Below, one piece after another: positions 1 through 8,463 of a stretch of DNA of 19,139 nucleotides. Location of the stretch: positions 4,648-23,786 of the forward strand of contig JAMYWO010000054.1 of NCBI GenBank assembly GCA_024220525.1, read 5' to 3'. The stretch comes from Cochliopodium minus. Taxonomy: Eukaryota; Discosea; Himatismenida; Cochliopodiidae. The notes below the pieces were generated by a model. That model was not told where the DNA came from. It was given only the letters and a program-made list of their open reading frames with translations, and made no database searches. The position numbers and the translations under genes are program-made. The first letter of the stretch is position 1. Every line of letters begins with the position of its first letter.

Positions 1-112
1 TTTTTATTATTTTTTATTTTATTTTTTATTTATATTTATTTATTTTTATTTTATTTCTATTTTTTTTATTTTATTTTATTTTAATTAAATTTATTATATT
101 TATTTTGTTCAC
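1..112. repeat. T/A low-complexity tract, part of an SLC38 intron
   Basis: Bases 1-100 are almost purely T and A on the plus strand in TTTTA-like units. The tract lies beyond the donor (GTGAAC on the minus strand, starting at 112) of the last visible SLC38 exon, so it should be intron. No exon is visible in it. Confidence 0.6.
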
Positions 113-2421
113 CAAATATCCAAACAAAGCAGCGAGGAGATAAGTGACGAAGCAAATGGTGACAGAGCAGTGAACAGCCACCTTCACTTTGTTTTTGTCG
201 GTGAATTCTCTTGCAATAGGCAAGATTTTGGCGTGCCCGTTGAAAGCGAATGTTGCAATACTCAAAACTGACAGCTAAAATGAAAAATTTTTTTTATGTA
301 TAAAAATAAAAATAAAAATAAAAATAAGAATAAGAATAAGAATAAGAATAAGAATAAGAATAAAAATAAAAATAAAATGATATAATAAAATAAAACAATA
401 AAAAAATTAAAGTAAAATAGCAAATTAAAGTAAAATAAAAAATAAAAAATAAAAATAAAATAAAAAATAAAAATAAATAAAAAATAAAAATTTGTTAAAA
501 AATAAAAACAAATGTGATTTTTTTTAAAATGAAATAATGAATAATAAAAAAACAATAAAATGAAAGTAAAATTAAAAAAAAAATGAAAAACGAAAACAAA
601 ATGAATAAAAAATTAAAATTAAAATAAAAAATAAAAATAAAAATAAAAATAATCGATTAAAAATGTGACGAGATTACAATGTCAGTGTTAAATCTCACGT
701 ATCTGACATCGCCAGTACGAGTGTCAGCCCCAATTTTGGAGGCATAACCTGTGATCACGAAAATGATGAAGAAAAAGACAATGACGATGCTAAAGAGGGA
801 GGTGAAGCGGAGGGAGGAAAAATTTTTCAACAAAGACAATGGAAGCAAACTTTATAAAAATAAATATTAATTGAGAAAATAATAATAGAATGAAAAGAAA
901 AAAAAAATTTTTAATTAAATTTCACAAAGAAAATTTTAAAAAAAATAATCAATAACAAATAATAAATAATAAACAACAAATAATAAATAAAAAATAAAAA
1001 AAAATAAACAAATAAACTATAATAAAAATTTTAAAATGAAAAATAAAATTAAAAAATAAATAAAATTAAAAATAATTTTTTATTTTCATAATTTTAAAAA
1101 ATATTATAAAATAAACAGACAAAAAATATTTTGTTTTTTATTTTTAATAAAAAAAAAATAATACATGCTCAACGCAAGTACAGCAGTGACGAAGGGTCTG
1201 GAGGTATACCAGTGATCCGGTCCTAGAATGGAAATGAGAGGACCCAGCATGAAATCTCCAATGAGCACCATGTAACTTGTACATGAACCCAAGCAAGTTA
1301 CCTGAGAAAATAAAAAATGATCAAAAAAAATAATCAAAAAAAATAATCAAAAAAAAATTAAAATAATCAAAAAAAATAATCAAAAAAAAAAATTCAAAAA
1401 AAGGTTTTTTATTCATGACATTATAACCATATTTGATATTGATTTCATCTTTTTAAAATAAATAAATCTTAATCGAGCAAACAGTAAAAACCAAGAATCG
1501 CATCGAAATTAAAATAAAAAATAAAATATTTTTCTTTCTAATTAAGATATGTTGTTCTCGGGCATAATGAGCATCCCCAAAAAATTTTTATTGTAAAATC
1601 ATTTGAATGCATTATAAGATAAAGTGATTTCAATTAAGGTAATCACCATGATTTTAAGCATTATACTTGAAATGATCTGATATAAACAGAACTCAAAAAT
1701 TTGATGCTCAGAAATTTCGAATAATTCAAGATTTTTTCAATTTTTATAAAAAATATCACATATTTATTTATATTGTAAATAATTATCTTTAATAGATGTG
1801 GAATGTCTCCCAATATTATATTAATTTATTATTTGAAATCCCTTACGATGATAGATATCTTGACCATTAATGACCCAGCTTTGCCGTAATAAAATTTGCC
1901 CAAATCTTCATAATGATAGCTTTCTGGCTCAATCTATAAATAAATGCACATTTATTTCATTGAAAAAAAACAAAAAATATAAATATATTTTTATATGATC
2001 AAATGAGAATGAGAATTAGAGTTGGATGGATGGATGGATTATGAATCTATAGTGTTATGATGAGATATTTTGTAATTTATCTTACCTTCAATAACTCTTT
2101 ACTGCAATCTATCAATAACTGGAATGTGAAATTGGCTAATAATCCAAACAAAATCAAAACAAATGTCCCCAATATAACACCACATTTCATAAATACATAT
2201 GGCAATCCCAATATTCCTTTAGATAATTAAATAATCAACCATAATTTTAGATTTATGATATTCTATTATGATGCAAGGAACTTACCTGATCCTATTGTGG
2301 CATTCGCGAGATTAAATGCAGCAGAATAGAATGGTGGATCAGGCTTTGGAATGATCGTTTGTAAATTGGAATTCATCAAAGGTACATCATCGCTTTTATA
2401 TTCTGTTGTGTCCATGTTCAT
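113..2421 (-). CDS. SLC38/AAAP-family amino acid transporter, 3' end outside window
   Basis: This is probably a proton- or sodium-coupled amino acid transporter of the AAAP (Aa_trans) family, in the plasma membrane or a lysosome-like membrane. Six exons join in frame on the minus strand: 2421-2286, 2216-2086, 1933-1847, 1301-1165, 849-699 and 274-113 (268 codons), all with GT..AG boundaries. Exon 1 ends in the family's first-helix signature (FNLANATIGSG), which continues in exon 2 as ILGLPYVFMKCG. Exon 6 carries TFAFNGHAKILP, matching the family's helix-6 region. About seven hydrophobic helices are visible, near residues 32-51, 53-77, 108-130, 145-165, 173-195, 215-230 and 244-268. The ATG at 2421 is the first in frame; an ATG two codons later is possible. 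Exon 6 ends at a donor, so further helices lie left of the window. Exons 1-3 are AT-rich (about 30% GC in a 60-base hand count) and exons 4-6 are GC-richer (about 42%). Substrate cannot be told. Confidence 0.88.
283..660. repeat. A-rich microsatellite intron, including (AATAAG)n
   Basis: The plus strand here is AAAAATA-like, with about seven tandem AATAAG units between roughly 323 and 362. It falls between SLC38 exons 5 and 6, so the transcribed strand is T-rich. It reads as an open frame of Phe/Leu/Tyr on the minus strand, but that is only the low-complexity intron. Confidence 0.75.
860..1160. repeat. A/T low-complexity intron between SLC38 exons 4 and 5
   Basis: This stretch is almost entirely A and T and lacks any exon-like codon pattern. 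Its minus strand begins with a donor (GTATTA) and ends in TTTATAAAG before exon 5. Nothing else is seen in it. Confidence 0.6.
1460..1772 (-). repeat. Dispersed intron repeat, copy A
   Basis: The element lies wholly in SLC38 intron 3 (1846-1302), in the sense orientation of that gene. Landmarks shared with copy B at 3285-3590 are the blocks GATGCGATTCTTGG (reverse complement at 1491-1504), GGTGATTAC (reverse complement at 1639-1647) and the ATATCAGATCATTTCAAG region near 1665-1683. An 8-base perfect inverted repeat, TGAGCATC at 1568-1575 and GATGCTCA at 1703-1710, would close a long hairpin. No protein is encoded. Confidence 0.85.
2025..2038. repeat. Short GATG tandem repeat in SLC38 intron 2
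   Basis: Three to four tandem GGAT/GATG units lie inside intron 2 of the transporter gene. It is a simple microsatellite with no apparent function. Confidence 0.6.
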
Positions 2422-2890
2422 TTTCTGTTGTTTTAAAAAATGAGAATTTTCTTTCGATATTTTTTTAATAAGATTTTTATCTGAGTGATTCAAAGTTTTA
2501 AATTAGAACTCTTCTAAATGAATTCAATAATACTTGATATAATTGTAAACAATATATAAAAAACTGATTTTTATGATCAAATATCACTTGATATGTTTAA
2601 ATCTTCCATTTCCACAAATAAAGATTAGGGATCAAAAACCTTGAAATATGTGATTTTATACCTCTATAAAATATTTAGATCTTCTTTTATTGATCATTAA
2701 TCAATTATTTTTATATTTTGAAAAGATTCACATAATCAAATTGATTTCAATTAAAAGCTTGAGTATCAATGAATAAAATATTTTATTAAATCAAATACAA
2801 ATTTCATCAACAATTTCTTGATGAATATTATGGATTTGATTTTTAATATCCACAAAATTAAAAACGAAAAAAAAAAAAGCCAAACTAAAA
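2422..2890. promoter_or_regulatory. Divergent intergenic region between SLC38 and SPFH-like gene
   Basis: These 469 bases separate two oppositely transcribed start codons (2421 minus, 2891 plus), so both 5' untranslated regions and promoters should lie here. The sequence is very AT-rich. I see no recognisable promoter element, RNA gene or further exon. The role is inferred from position only. Confidence 0.4.
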
Positions 2891-3278
2891 ATGATCGAAC
2901 AACAAATAGAGATGGATTACAATAGAAAGGAAAAAAAGGAAGAAGACTTTCAATCCAGAAATAAAAAATTGGAAAGCTCATCAGGGGGAGATAGGGTAAA
3001 ACAAATCAGGAAATATTGGAATATTTTATATTCTTTTAAATTTAAAAATTCAAGATTTAGCACTAAAAATTTTTTATATTATTTTATAGTGTTTACAAGG
3101 ATTTTTATCATGCATATTGCCATGTTGGGGTAAGATCTTGAAATTGAAATCAAAAGAGATAATAAATTTTTTTTACATTGGTAGCATTATGTTGTTGTGT
3201 TACGGTGAATCCAAGAGAGGAAATGTTGGTATTGACATGGAAGAAGCCTACAGAAATAATAGGAAGCCCAGGAATCCA
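2891..3278 (+). pseudogene. Head fragment of an SPFH/band-7-like protein (three exons, no tail)
   Basis: Exons 2891-2995, 3090-3129 and 3185-3278 join in frame with GT..AG introns. The product starts with a charged, disordered stretch of 35 residues, then CLQGFLSCILPCWG and ALCCCVTVNPREEMLV, then TWKKPTEIIGSPGI. A Cys-rich, potentially palmitoylated head followed by V-x-P-x-E-x-x-V and ending in PGI is how many SPFH (stomatin/prohibitin/flotillin) domains begin; this assignment is by pattern only. The last exon ends in phase 2 with CA before a donor at 3279, which would give His or Gln next and fits the common PG-[IL]-H. No later SPFH exon is visible: repeat copy B starts within about ten bases, and the next exons belong to a SprT-like gene. 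Splicing directly into the exon at 4222 would be out of frame and meet a TGA within a dozen codons. It is called a broken gene for that reason; a very long intron interrupted by another gene is less likely. Confidence 0.5.
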
Positions 3279-3284
3279 GTAAAA

Positions 3285-3590
3285 AATAACAAAATTGCAA
3301 AAATCTTTAATAATTCGAAATTTCTTAGCATCAAATTTGAGTTCTGTTTATATCAGATCATTTCAAGTATAATGCTTGAAATCATGGTGATTACTGTATA
3401 ATTGAAATCACTTTATCTTTTTAATGCATTCAAATGATTTTACAAAAAAAAAAATTTGTGGGTGCTCATTATGCCGAGAATAACATATCTTAATTAGAAA
3501 GAAAAATATTTTATTTTTTATTTTAATTTCGATGCGATTCTTGGTTTTTATTGTTTACTCGAAAAAGTTTATAAAAAGAATTTCATATAA
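3285..3590 (+). repeat. Dispersed intron repeat, copy B
   Basis: It begins directly after the donor of SPFH exon 3, in sense orientation. It matches the reverse complement of copy A over most of its length, including GGTGATTAC at 3386-3394, ATTCAAATGATTTTAC, TAACATATCTTAATTAGAAA and GATGCGATTCTTGG at 3531-3544. The 8-base arms are TTAGCATC (3325-3332) and GGTGCTCA (3461-3468), with one wobble and one mismatch compared with the perfect pair of copy A. Confidence 0.88.
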
Positions 3591-3596
3591 ATGATC

Positions 3597-3672
3597 GATA
3601 ATGATTGATCATAAATAATAAATTAATATTATTAATTAATATTTATTTTTTATGATTTGTAATGATCATTTA
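3597..3672. repeat. Imperfect AT-rich palindrome
   Basis: The left arm (GATTGATCATAAATAATAAA) and the right arm (TTATTTTTTATGATTTGTAA followed by TGATCA) are complementary apart from small gaps, with the centre near ATTAATATTATTAATTAAT. It lies between repeat copy B and a reversed repeat remnant at 3695-3760, so it may be the fold-back point of a rearranged element. Confidence 0.5.
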
Positions 3673-3694
3673 AAATTCTAAATATAAACTTTCT

Positions 3695-3760
3695 GGTAAA
3701 GATATGTTAATCAAGGGGGAACAATGAGCGTCCCCAAAAATTTTTTAATTAACTATAAAG
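3695..3760 (-). repeat. Diverged, inverted remnant of the dispersed repeat
   Basis: The stretch holding GATATGTTAATC, ATGAGCGTCCCC and AAAAATTTTTTAATT corresponds to the 1551-1600 part of copy A (GATATGTTGTTC, ATGAGCATCCCC). It is therefore in the opposite orientation to adjacent copy B. Bases 3761-4221 downstream hold no gene that I can see; 4140-4190 is a (TTTTTTA)n run. Confidence 0.5.
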
Positions 3761-4221
3761 ATTTTATGTTATCAATAACATGGTATCATTAAATTCTCAC
3801 AAAAAATGAAATTAATGAAAAAATTGTGCTTGAAGGTTTGCAACATTAAAGTAAATTCTTAATCATTTAAAGGGAACGATTTTGATTAAAAATGAAAGTA
3901 AAACAGTATTAAATAGAAAAATTGATCAAAAATTATGAAATATTTGGATATTAGACAATTTTTTACAATTTATTTTTCAATATTTTCAGTGGATTTTTTT
4001 TCTTTTTTAAGGTTCCTCATTAAAATATAGATTGAAAAATAAAAAATCAATATAGGTTGAAAAATAAGTTTAATTTTAATAAAATATTATTTAATTAAAA
4101 ATATTATTTAATTTTTAAAATAATTTTAAAATGTTTTATATTTTTTATTTTTTATTTTTTATTTTTTATTTTTTATTTTTTATTTTTGATTTTTAAATTT
4201 TTTTTAATATTGAAAAAAAAG

Positions 4222-4959
4222 GGGTTGGAAAAAAATACTATTCTTCACATGGTGAACTTTTTCAAAATTTGGTGGGAGGATATTTTGGCCACACTGAGTT
4301 CAGGCATTCTCTCATGAATGGTGATTCCACTGAGAACATCAAGAAGGAGGATTGGAAGGTGGGCGTTTCTGTAACATTCAAGATGAAAGATGGGACTGAT
4401 TCAAAGGGGGTTTTAGTAAAGTCGAATCCTAAGCGGGGTAAAATTTTCATTTTTTCAATTTAAAAAATTTAATACAAATATTTCAAAATGTCAAAATTTT
4501 GTTTGTAAAAAACTAATCTCCGCTAACAAATTTTTTTTTTTTGAAAATTTTTTTTAAATTGAACTAAATTTTTCTTGTAAAAAATTAATACAATCTCAAA
4601 ACTTCAATAATTGAAAAATTTTTTTTTCTTTTTTTAAAAAATTATTTCAATTTTAGTTTTTATTAATAACATTAAAAAAAAAATAAGCCAAGGTCCAAGT
4701 CGAAAGCGGGAAACTCTACTCGGTCCCTTATAACAACTTGAGGCCTTGTAACGACAAAGTGGTGATTGCAGTAGATACCAACAAAGAAAGGGATCTTAAA
4801 AAGGCTCAGTTCACACAAGGTTCCAAAGTGCAGTTCAAAAGCAAGAGCGGAGTTATTTTTGTAGGCAAGATAAGGAAGATCAACCCTAAAAAAGCTATTG
4901 TGGATACTGATGGTGGAAAATCTTTTAAGGTTTCTTATTCCATACTTGAATTGAAATGA
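4222..4959 (+). pseudogene. SprT-like gene tail, copy 1 (protease exon missing)
   Basis: Two exons, 4222-4437 and 4688-4959 (TGA stop), correspond to exons 2 and 3 of the complete paralogue at 16978-18137, with the same splice phases (phase 1 in both introns). Exon 2 supplies YYSSHG (His codon at 4248-4250), the likely third zinc ligand of a SprT-like metalloprotease, then YFGHTEFRHSL. The rest forms two similar SH3/KOW-like units of about 48 residues: WKVGVSVTFK..NPKRAKV..VPYNNL and FTQGSKVQFK..NPKKAIV..VSYSIL. The exon with the HExxH motif is absent upstream, where only repeats and the SPFH head are found. The acceptor before 4222 is intact (TTGAAAAAAAAG). The frame is open and codons are GC-richer (about 45% in a 60-base count) than in the complete copy (about 37%), so it may have lost its head recently, or may be expressed through another head. 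Confidence 0.7.
4474..4530 (-). repeat. Diverged relative of the MITE at 15421-15507
   Basis: Inside the intron of SprT copy 1, the segment with AAATATTTCAA, AATTTTGTTTGTAAAA and CCGCTAACAAA matches, in reverse orientation, the internal part of the 87-bp element in Sel1 intron 1. The terminal inverted repeats are not recognisable here. Confidence 0.6.
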
Positions 4960-5520
4960 AAAGTTTTTTTTTAGTTATCAGAATAGTTATTTTAATAAAT
5001 AAGAAATATTGAATACATAAGAAATATTACCCTACCTCTTTCAGAAAATTTAAATAGAAAAACAAGATTCTGAATAATTTCATTTAATAGACTGGAAGCA
5101 ATATCAAAGCTGTTTTGTTGGAGAAATTAAACATGGTGTAATTTTAAAAATTAATTATTATAAAATATATTCTCATTTAAAAGAAGATTTTAAATTATTA
5201 TCTTTGAATAGTTTCTTTCATATTCAAAGAACAGTTTGTTTATCATTCAAGTTTCGATTATACCCTAAATTGTTAATTTTAGTTAAAATTTAAATTTTTT
5301 AATTTAAATTTTAATTATTTTATAAATCTCTTAAAGATTTTTCCAAAATCTTGTTTGGAAAATCATTCAACCATGAAAGAACACTACTTTCACATTATCA
5401 ATGATTTTGTAAGAGTTCAAAAGAAGTATTATAGAATTTCGTCTTACGAAAAAAAAAAGTCAATTCTCTTAAAATTTATAATCAATTTAAATATTAATTA
5501 ATTGAGAAAAAAAAAAAAAA
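4960..5520. promoter_or_regulatory. Intergenic region upstream of the ABC_sub_bind gene
   Basis: This AT-rich spacer contains a small inverted repeat (TTTGAATAG near 5203, ATTCAAAGAA near 5222) and a poly-A run directly before the ATG at 5521. I see no exon, RNA gene or copy of the dispersed repeat. It should contain the 3' end of the SprT tail and the promoter of the next gene. Confidence 0.35.
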
Positions 5521-7850
5521 ATGTTCATAAAAATAATCTTGGCAGCATATTTTTTTCAGGTTGTTTTGAACCAGAGGATTTTGTTGATATCCACGTACGA
5601 TGAGAATTATGATTTTGGAATACGGCAATTTGAAGGAATTAAAGATGGGTAAGATGATTATATAATGGAAACAAATTCAATATAATCTATTACTTCAAAA
5701 AAAAAGATTGAAAAAAGGAGGAATAGATGTTTCAAATGCAATTTTCAAATCATTTTACTTGGATACGATTGTAAGAAAAAAATAAAAATTTAATTTTGCT
5801 TTTGTAAAACGATTCAATGCAATATTTGAATTGAAATGATCAAATCAAATTGATATAGTAAATTTTTATACACAGCGGAAAAAAAAAAAAAACAAAGATC
5901 CTTATTATTATTTTATGAACTCGAAATAATATTAAATAATATTGAAATTTTTCTATATTTTTTTAGATCAGCTACCCTAGAGCAGCACAACAATCAACCA
6001 ATAACAATTATGTATTGAATTTGATAAATTTATGGAGACCAGATGTGGTGATAGTTGCAGGATCGAATGCATTCACCAATGTGGCAATAAGATACCAAAA
6101 TATGATTAACAATCAAACAATCCTCTATCAAGTTCCATTCTTCTTCTGTGGAATTTATCAAGATCTAACTACCACAGTAAATTATCCTGGGGTAATTACA
6201 AATTCAACGTTCGAAGGAACTGTATCTGGTATTGCCGTAGCAGAGCCCTTCCAAAAGAAAATCAATGTAAGTATTTAATAATTTATAATTTATAATTTTT
6301 AAAATCATCTCCGATTTCTCATATAATATAATATTCCTTTTCGTTCAATAGGTTTCATTATCTTTGAATCCAAATGCGACACAAATTGCTTTCATATTCG
6401 ATGGTAAGAGGAAATATATAATTATTTTATTGAAATCATATTGTTGGATCTAAAAAATACAAAGATCCTCAAAAATATAAAAATATAAATGCTCAAAAAA
6501 AATCTGTTTGTCTTAACAAGTTTGATCACATTATACACATCGAAATAATTTATGTTTGCTTCAAATAATCTTTTTTATCTTCAGATACACAATCATCCAA
6601 TTTTCAGGCGGCATATTTGCAAAATCTTGTAAATTCAAGCTTGTTGAACACAACAGGTCTTCCAATCATGATCTACAACATAGATACGTTTCCCAACTTC
6701 AAATCAACGATGATGGAGCTCATCCAGGAAGGCACGGTTGCGATCATCGTGGTGAATGCCATTAAGTTGTACGAAAACAACTTTAGAAACACATCCACAC
6801 TCCCACATCTCATCTCTGATTGGGTCAAATCAAATGTTGGTCTCAATGTTGTTGGGCCGGTTGAACAGAATTTCTCAATAGATGTAAGAAAAATTATTAA
6901 TTAATAATAATTATGTTCCTTAAAGATGTAAATTTCCTTAAAGAATTGGATCGAAATTAATAAAATTCCAACGAAAATTATATTTTTTTTTTTCAGTTTT
7001 AAACATATTAAATAATTTAATTATTTAATTATTTAATTATTTTAATACTATTAGATATCATATTTTTAATCTAAATTTCTTTTCCTTTTAGATCAGGAAC
7101 AGTCCCAACGCGACTTGTGCATACGCAGGCTACTTGGCAGCCAACGTGTTGTTGAAAGGTTCCAAGAAGGTGGCCGATCCAGTCCTCACCACTCCCGACG
7201 ACATCTACGTCGAGTACAACGCCAACCAACAAAGCTTCGTTGACTTGCAGATTTTGAAACTTCCCTTCAGTGAGCTCTTGAACGATCCTAACTTCATTTC
7301 AGCTTTGAGCATTTACCAACCCATTATTTTTGTAATTTTTTTTAAAAAAATTTTTTTATTTTTTTAATTTAATTTTTTATTTTTTATTTTTTTAAAATTA
7401 AATTTTTTATTTTTTTAAAATTTATATTGCAAATATTAGCACGATCCAATCAAATTGTTCATCGTGCACTCCTTTTCTGAGTCCTTTCCTTTGCCTGTCT
7501 TCCAAGGCATCGGTTTCATTGAGTCTCTCGCCAAACAAGGCTTCTCCAGAGAGAAATACTACCTCAAGACTTTTTGGATGGACACAAAAGACACATACAA
7601 CACTCCAAGTCTTTTAGATTACGTTTCTAATATAACTTTACAAAGTAATAGAAATTTATTTTATTTTTTATTTTTTATTTATTTTTTTTTATTTTTTTAT
7701 TTTTATTTTTTATTTTTTTATTTTTTTTATTTATTATCTTTGATAGATGCAATCTATTACAGACCTCAACTGCTTTTCGGCACAAGTGACAATGCATTAG
7801 ACAACGTCTTGATACCTTACGTGAACTTGACAGTCAACACAATTTGGTAG
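5521..7850 (+). CDS. Secreted ABC_sub_bind-type substrate-binding protein with partial second domain
   Basis: Eight exons join in frame: 5521-5648, 5707-5770, 5967-6266, 6352-6403, 6585-6883, 7092-7331, 7440-7644 and 7747-7850 (463 residues). Residues 1-18 look like a signal peptide (MFIKIILAAYFFQVVLN). Residues 19 to about 350 fit the bacterial periplasmic ABC_sub_bind family: RILLISTYD, WRPDVVIVAGSNAF, VPFFFCGI, a GTVSGIA segment, LNPNATQIAFIFD, and NATCAYAGYLAANVLLKG near the C-terminal lobe. From residue 362 a second copy of the same fold begins (KLFIVHSFSE, FWMDTKDTYNTPSLL, YRPQLLFGTSDNA) and stops where the first copy has its VPFFFCG segment. Many N-x-S/T sequons support a secretory route. 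No membrane anchor is visible. The final TGG-TAG overlaps a possible donor (TG, then GTAGTT), so the true gene may have continued. Exons 1-4 are AT-rich and exons 6-8 GC-richer. The ligand is unknown, and bacterial ancestry by transfer is an inference. Confidence 0.78.
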
Positions 7851-8153
7851 TTTTTTTTTTACAAAAACAAAATTTTATATTTTTTTTTTAATTAAGTTCT
7901 TTTTAAATCTCATGTTTATTTATTTATTTATATTAATATTTTAATTTATTTTGATTATAAAATTTTGATCATTTTTCCATTTTTTTTTTGAATTAATAAT
8001 GTTTAATTTTTTGAATTCAAATCTTTGATTAGATTTAGATTTAGATTATTGTTTTTGTTTTTGTTTTTTATAATCTCAATTCAACAAAAAATAAGTTTAT
8101 TAATTTTATTTTTTATTTTTTATTTTTTATTTTTTATTTTTTATTTTTTATTT

Positions 8154-8190
<37 letters not shown>

Positions 8191-8363
8191 ATTTTTTATT
8201 TTTTCTTTTATTTTATTTTATTTTATTTTATTTTATTTTATTGGTTATTTTTTTATTTATTTTTTTATTATATTTATTTTATATTGTTTAATCTTTAATC
8301 ATTATTTTAACAATTAATTTTATTTTTTTACACATTTTTTTTTCAACATTTTTATTTAATAAA
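7851..8363. repeat. T-rich spacer with (TTTTTTA)n and (TTTTA)n runs
   Basis: The region is low complexity on the plus strand, with long TTTTTTA tandems at about 8108-8190 and TTTTA tandems at about 8208-8242. No exon is supported. A Phe/Leu/Tyr open frame across 8025-8291 is an artefact of the repeat. It may be spacer or an intron. Confidence 0.65.
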
Positions 8364-8463
8364 TACAAAAGCAAAAAAAGATAAAAAAGGAGAAAAAGAA
8401 AAGAAAAAGAAGAGAAAGTCCAGCGAAAGACACAAAAGGAAGATCAACTCTTACAACATAACC
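8364..8463 (+). other. Lys/Arg-rich open stretch 5' of the unknown gene
   Basis: In the frame of the ATG at 8464, the bases from about 8364 read KAKKDKKGEKEKKKKRKSSE and then RHKRKINSYNIT. There is no ATG before 8464 in this frame. Either it is 5' leader, or the gene has an upstream start exon that I cannot locate and this is a basic, nuclear-signal-like N-terminus. Purine richness alone could produce such a reading. Confidence 0.35.

Noticed and set aside
262-555. Minus-strand open frame rich in Phe/Leu
   Set aside because: It is the (TTTTTA)n-like intron between SLC38 exons 5 and 6; repeats of this kind have no stops in some frames.
3117-3401. Open frame through 3117-3401 as a separate gene
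   Set aside because: It crosses a donor and acceptor pair and repeat copy B, and uses a different frame from the spliced SPFH-like reading, which gives a better protein.
1460-3590. Copies A and B as the two terminal inverted repeats of one transposon
   Set aside because: The interior holds SLC38 exons 1-3 and the SPFH head with no transposase, and the same element occurs singly at three other loci, so the inverted pair more likely reflects the divergent genes.
8025-8291. Plus-strand open frame rich in Phe, Tyr and Leu
   Set aside because: It is produced by TTTTTTA and TTTTA tandem repeats and has no codon structure typical of exons.
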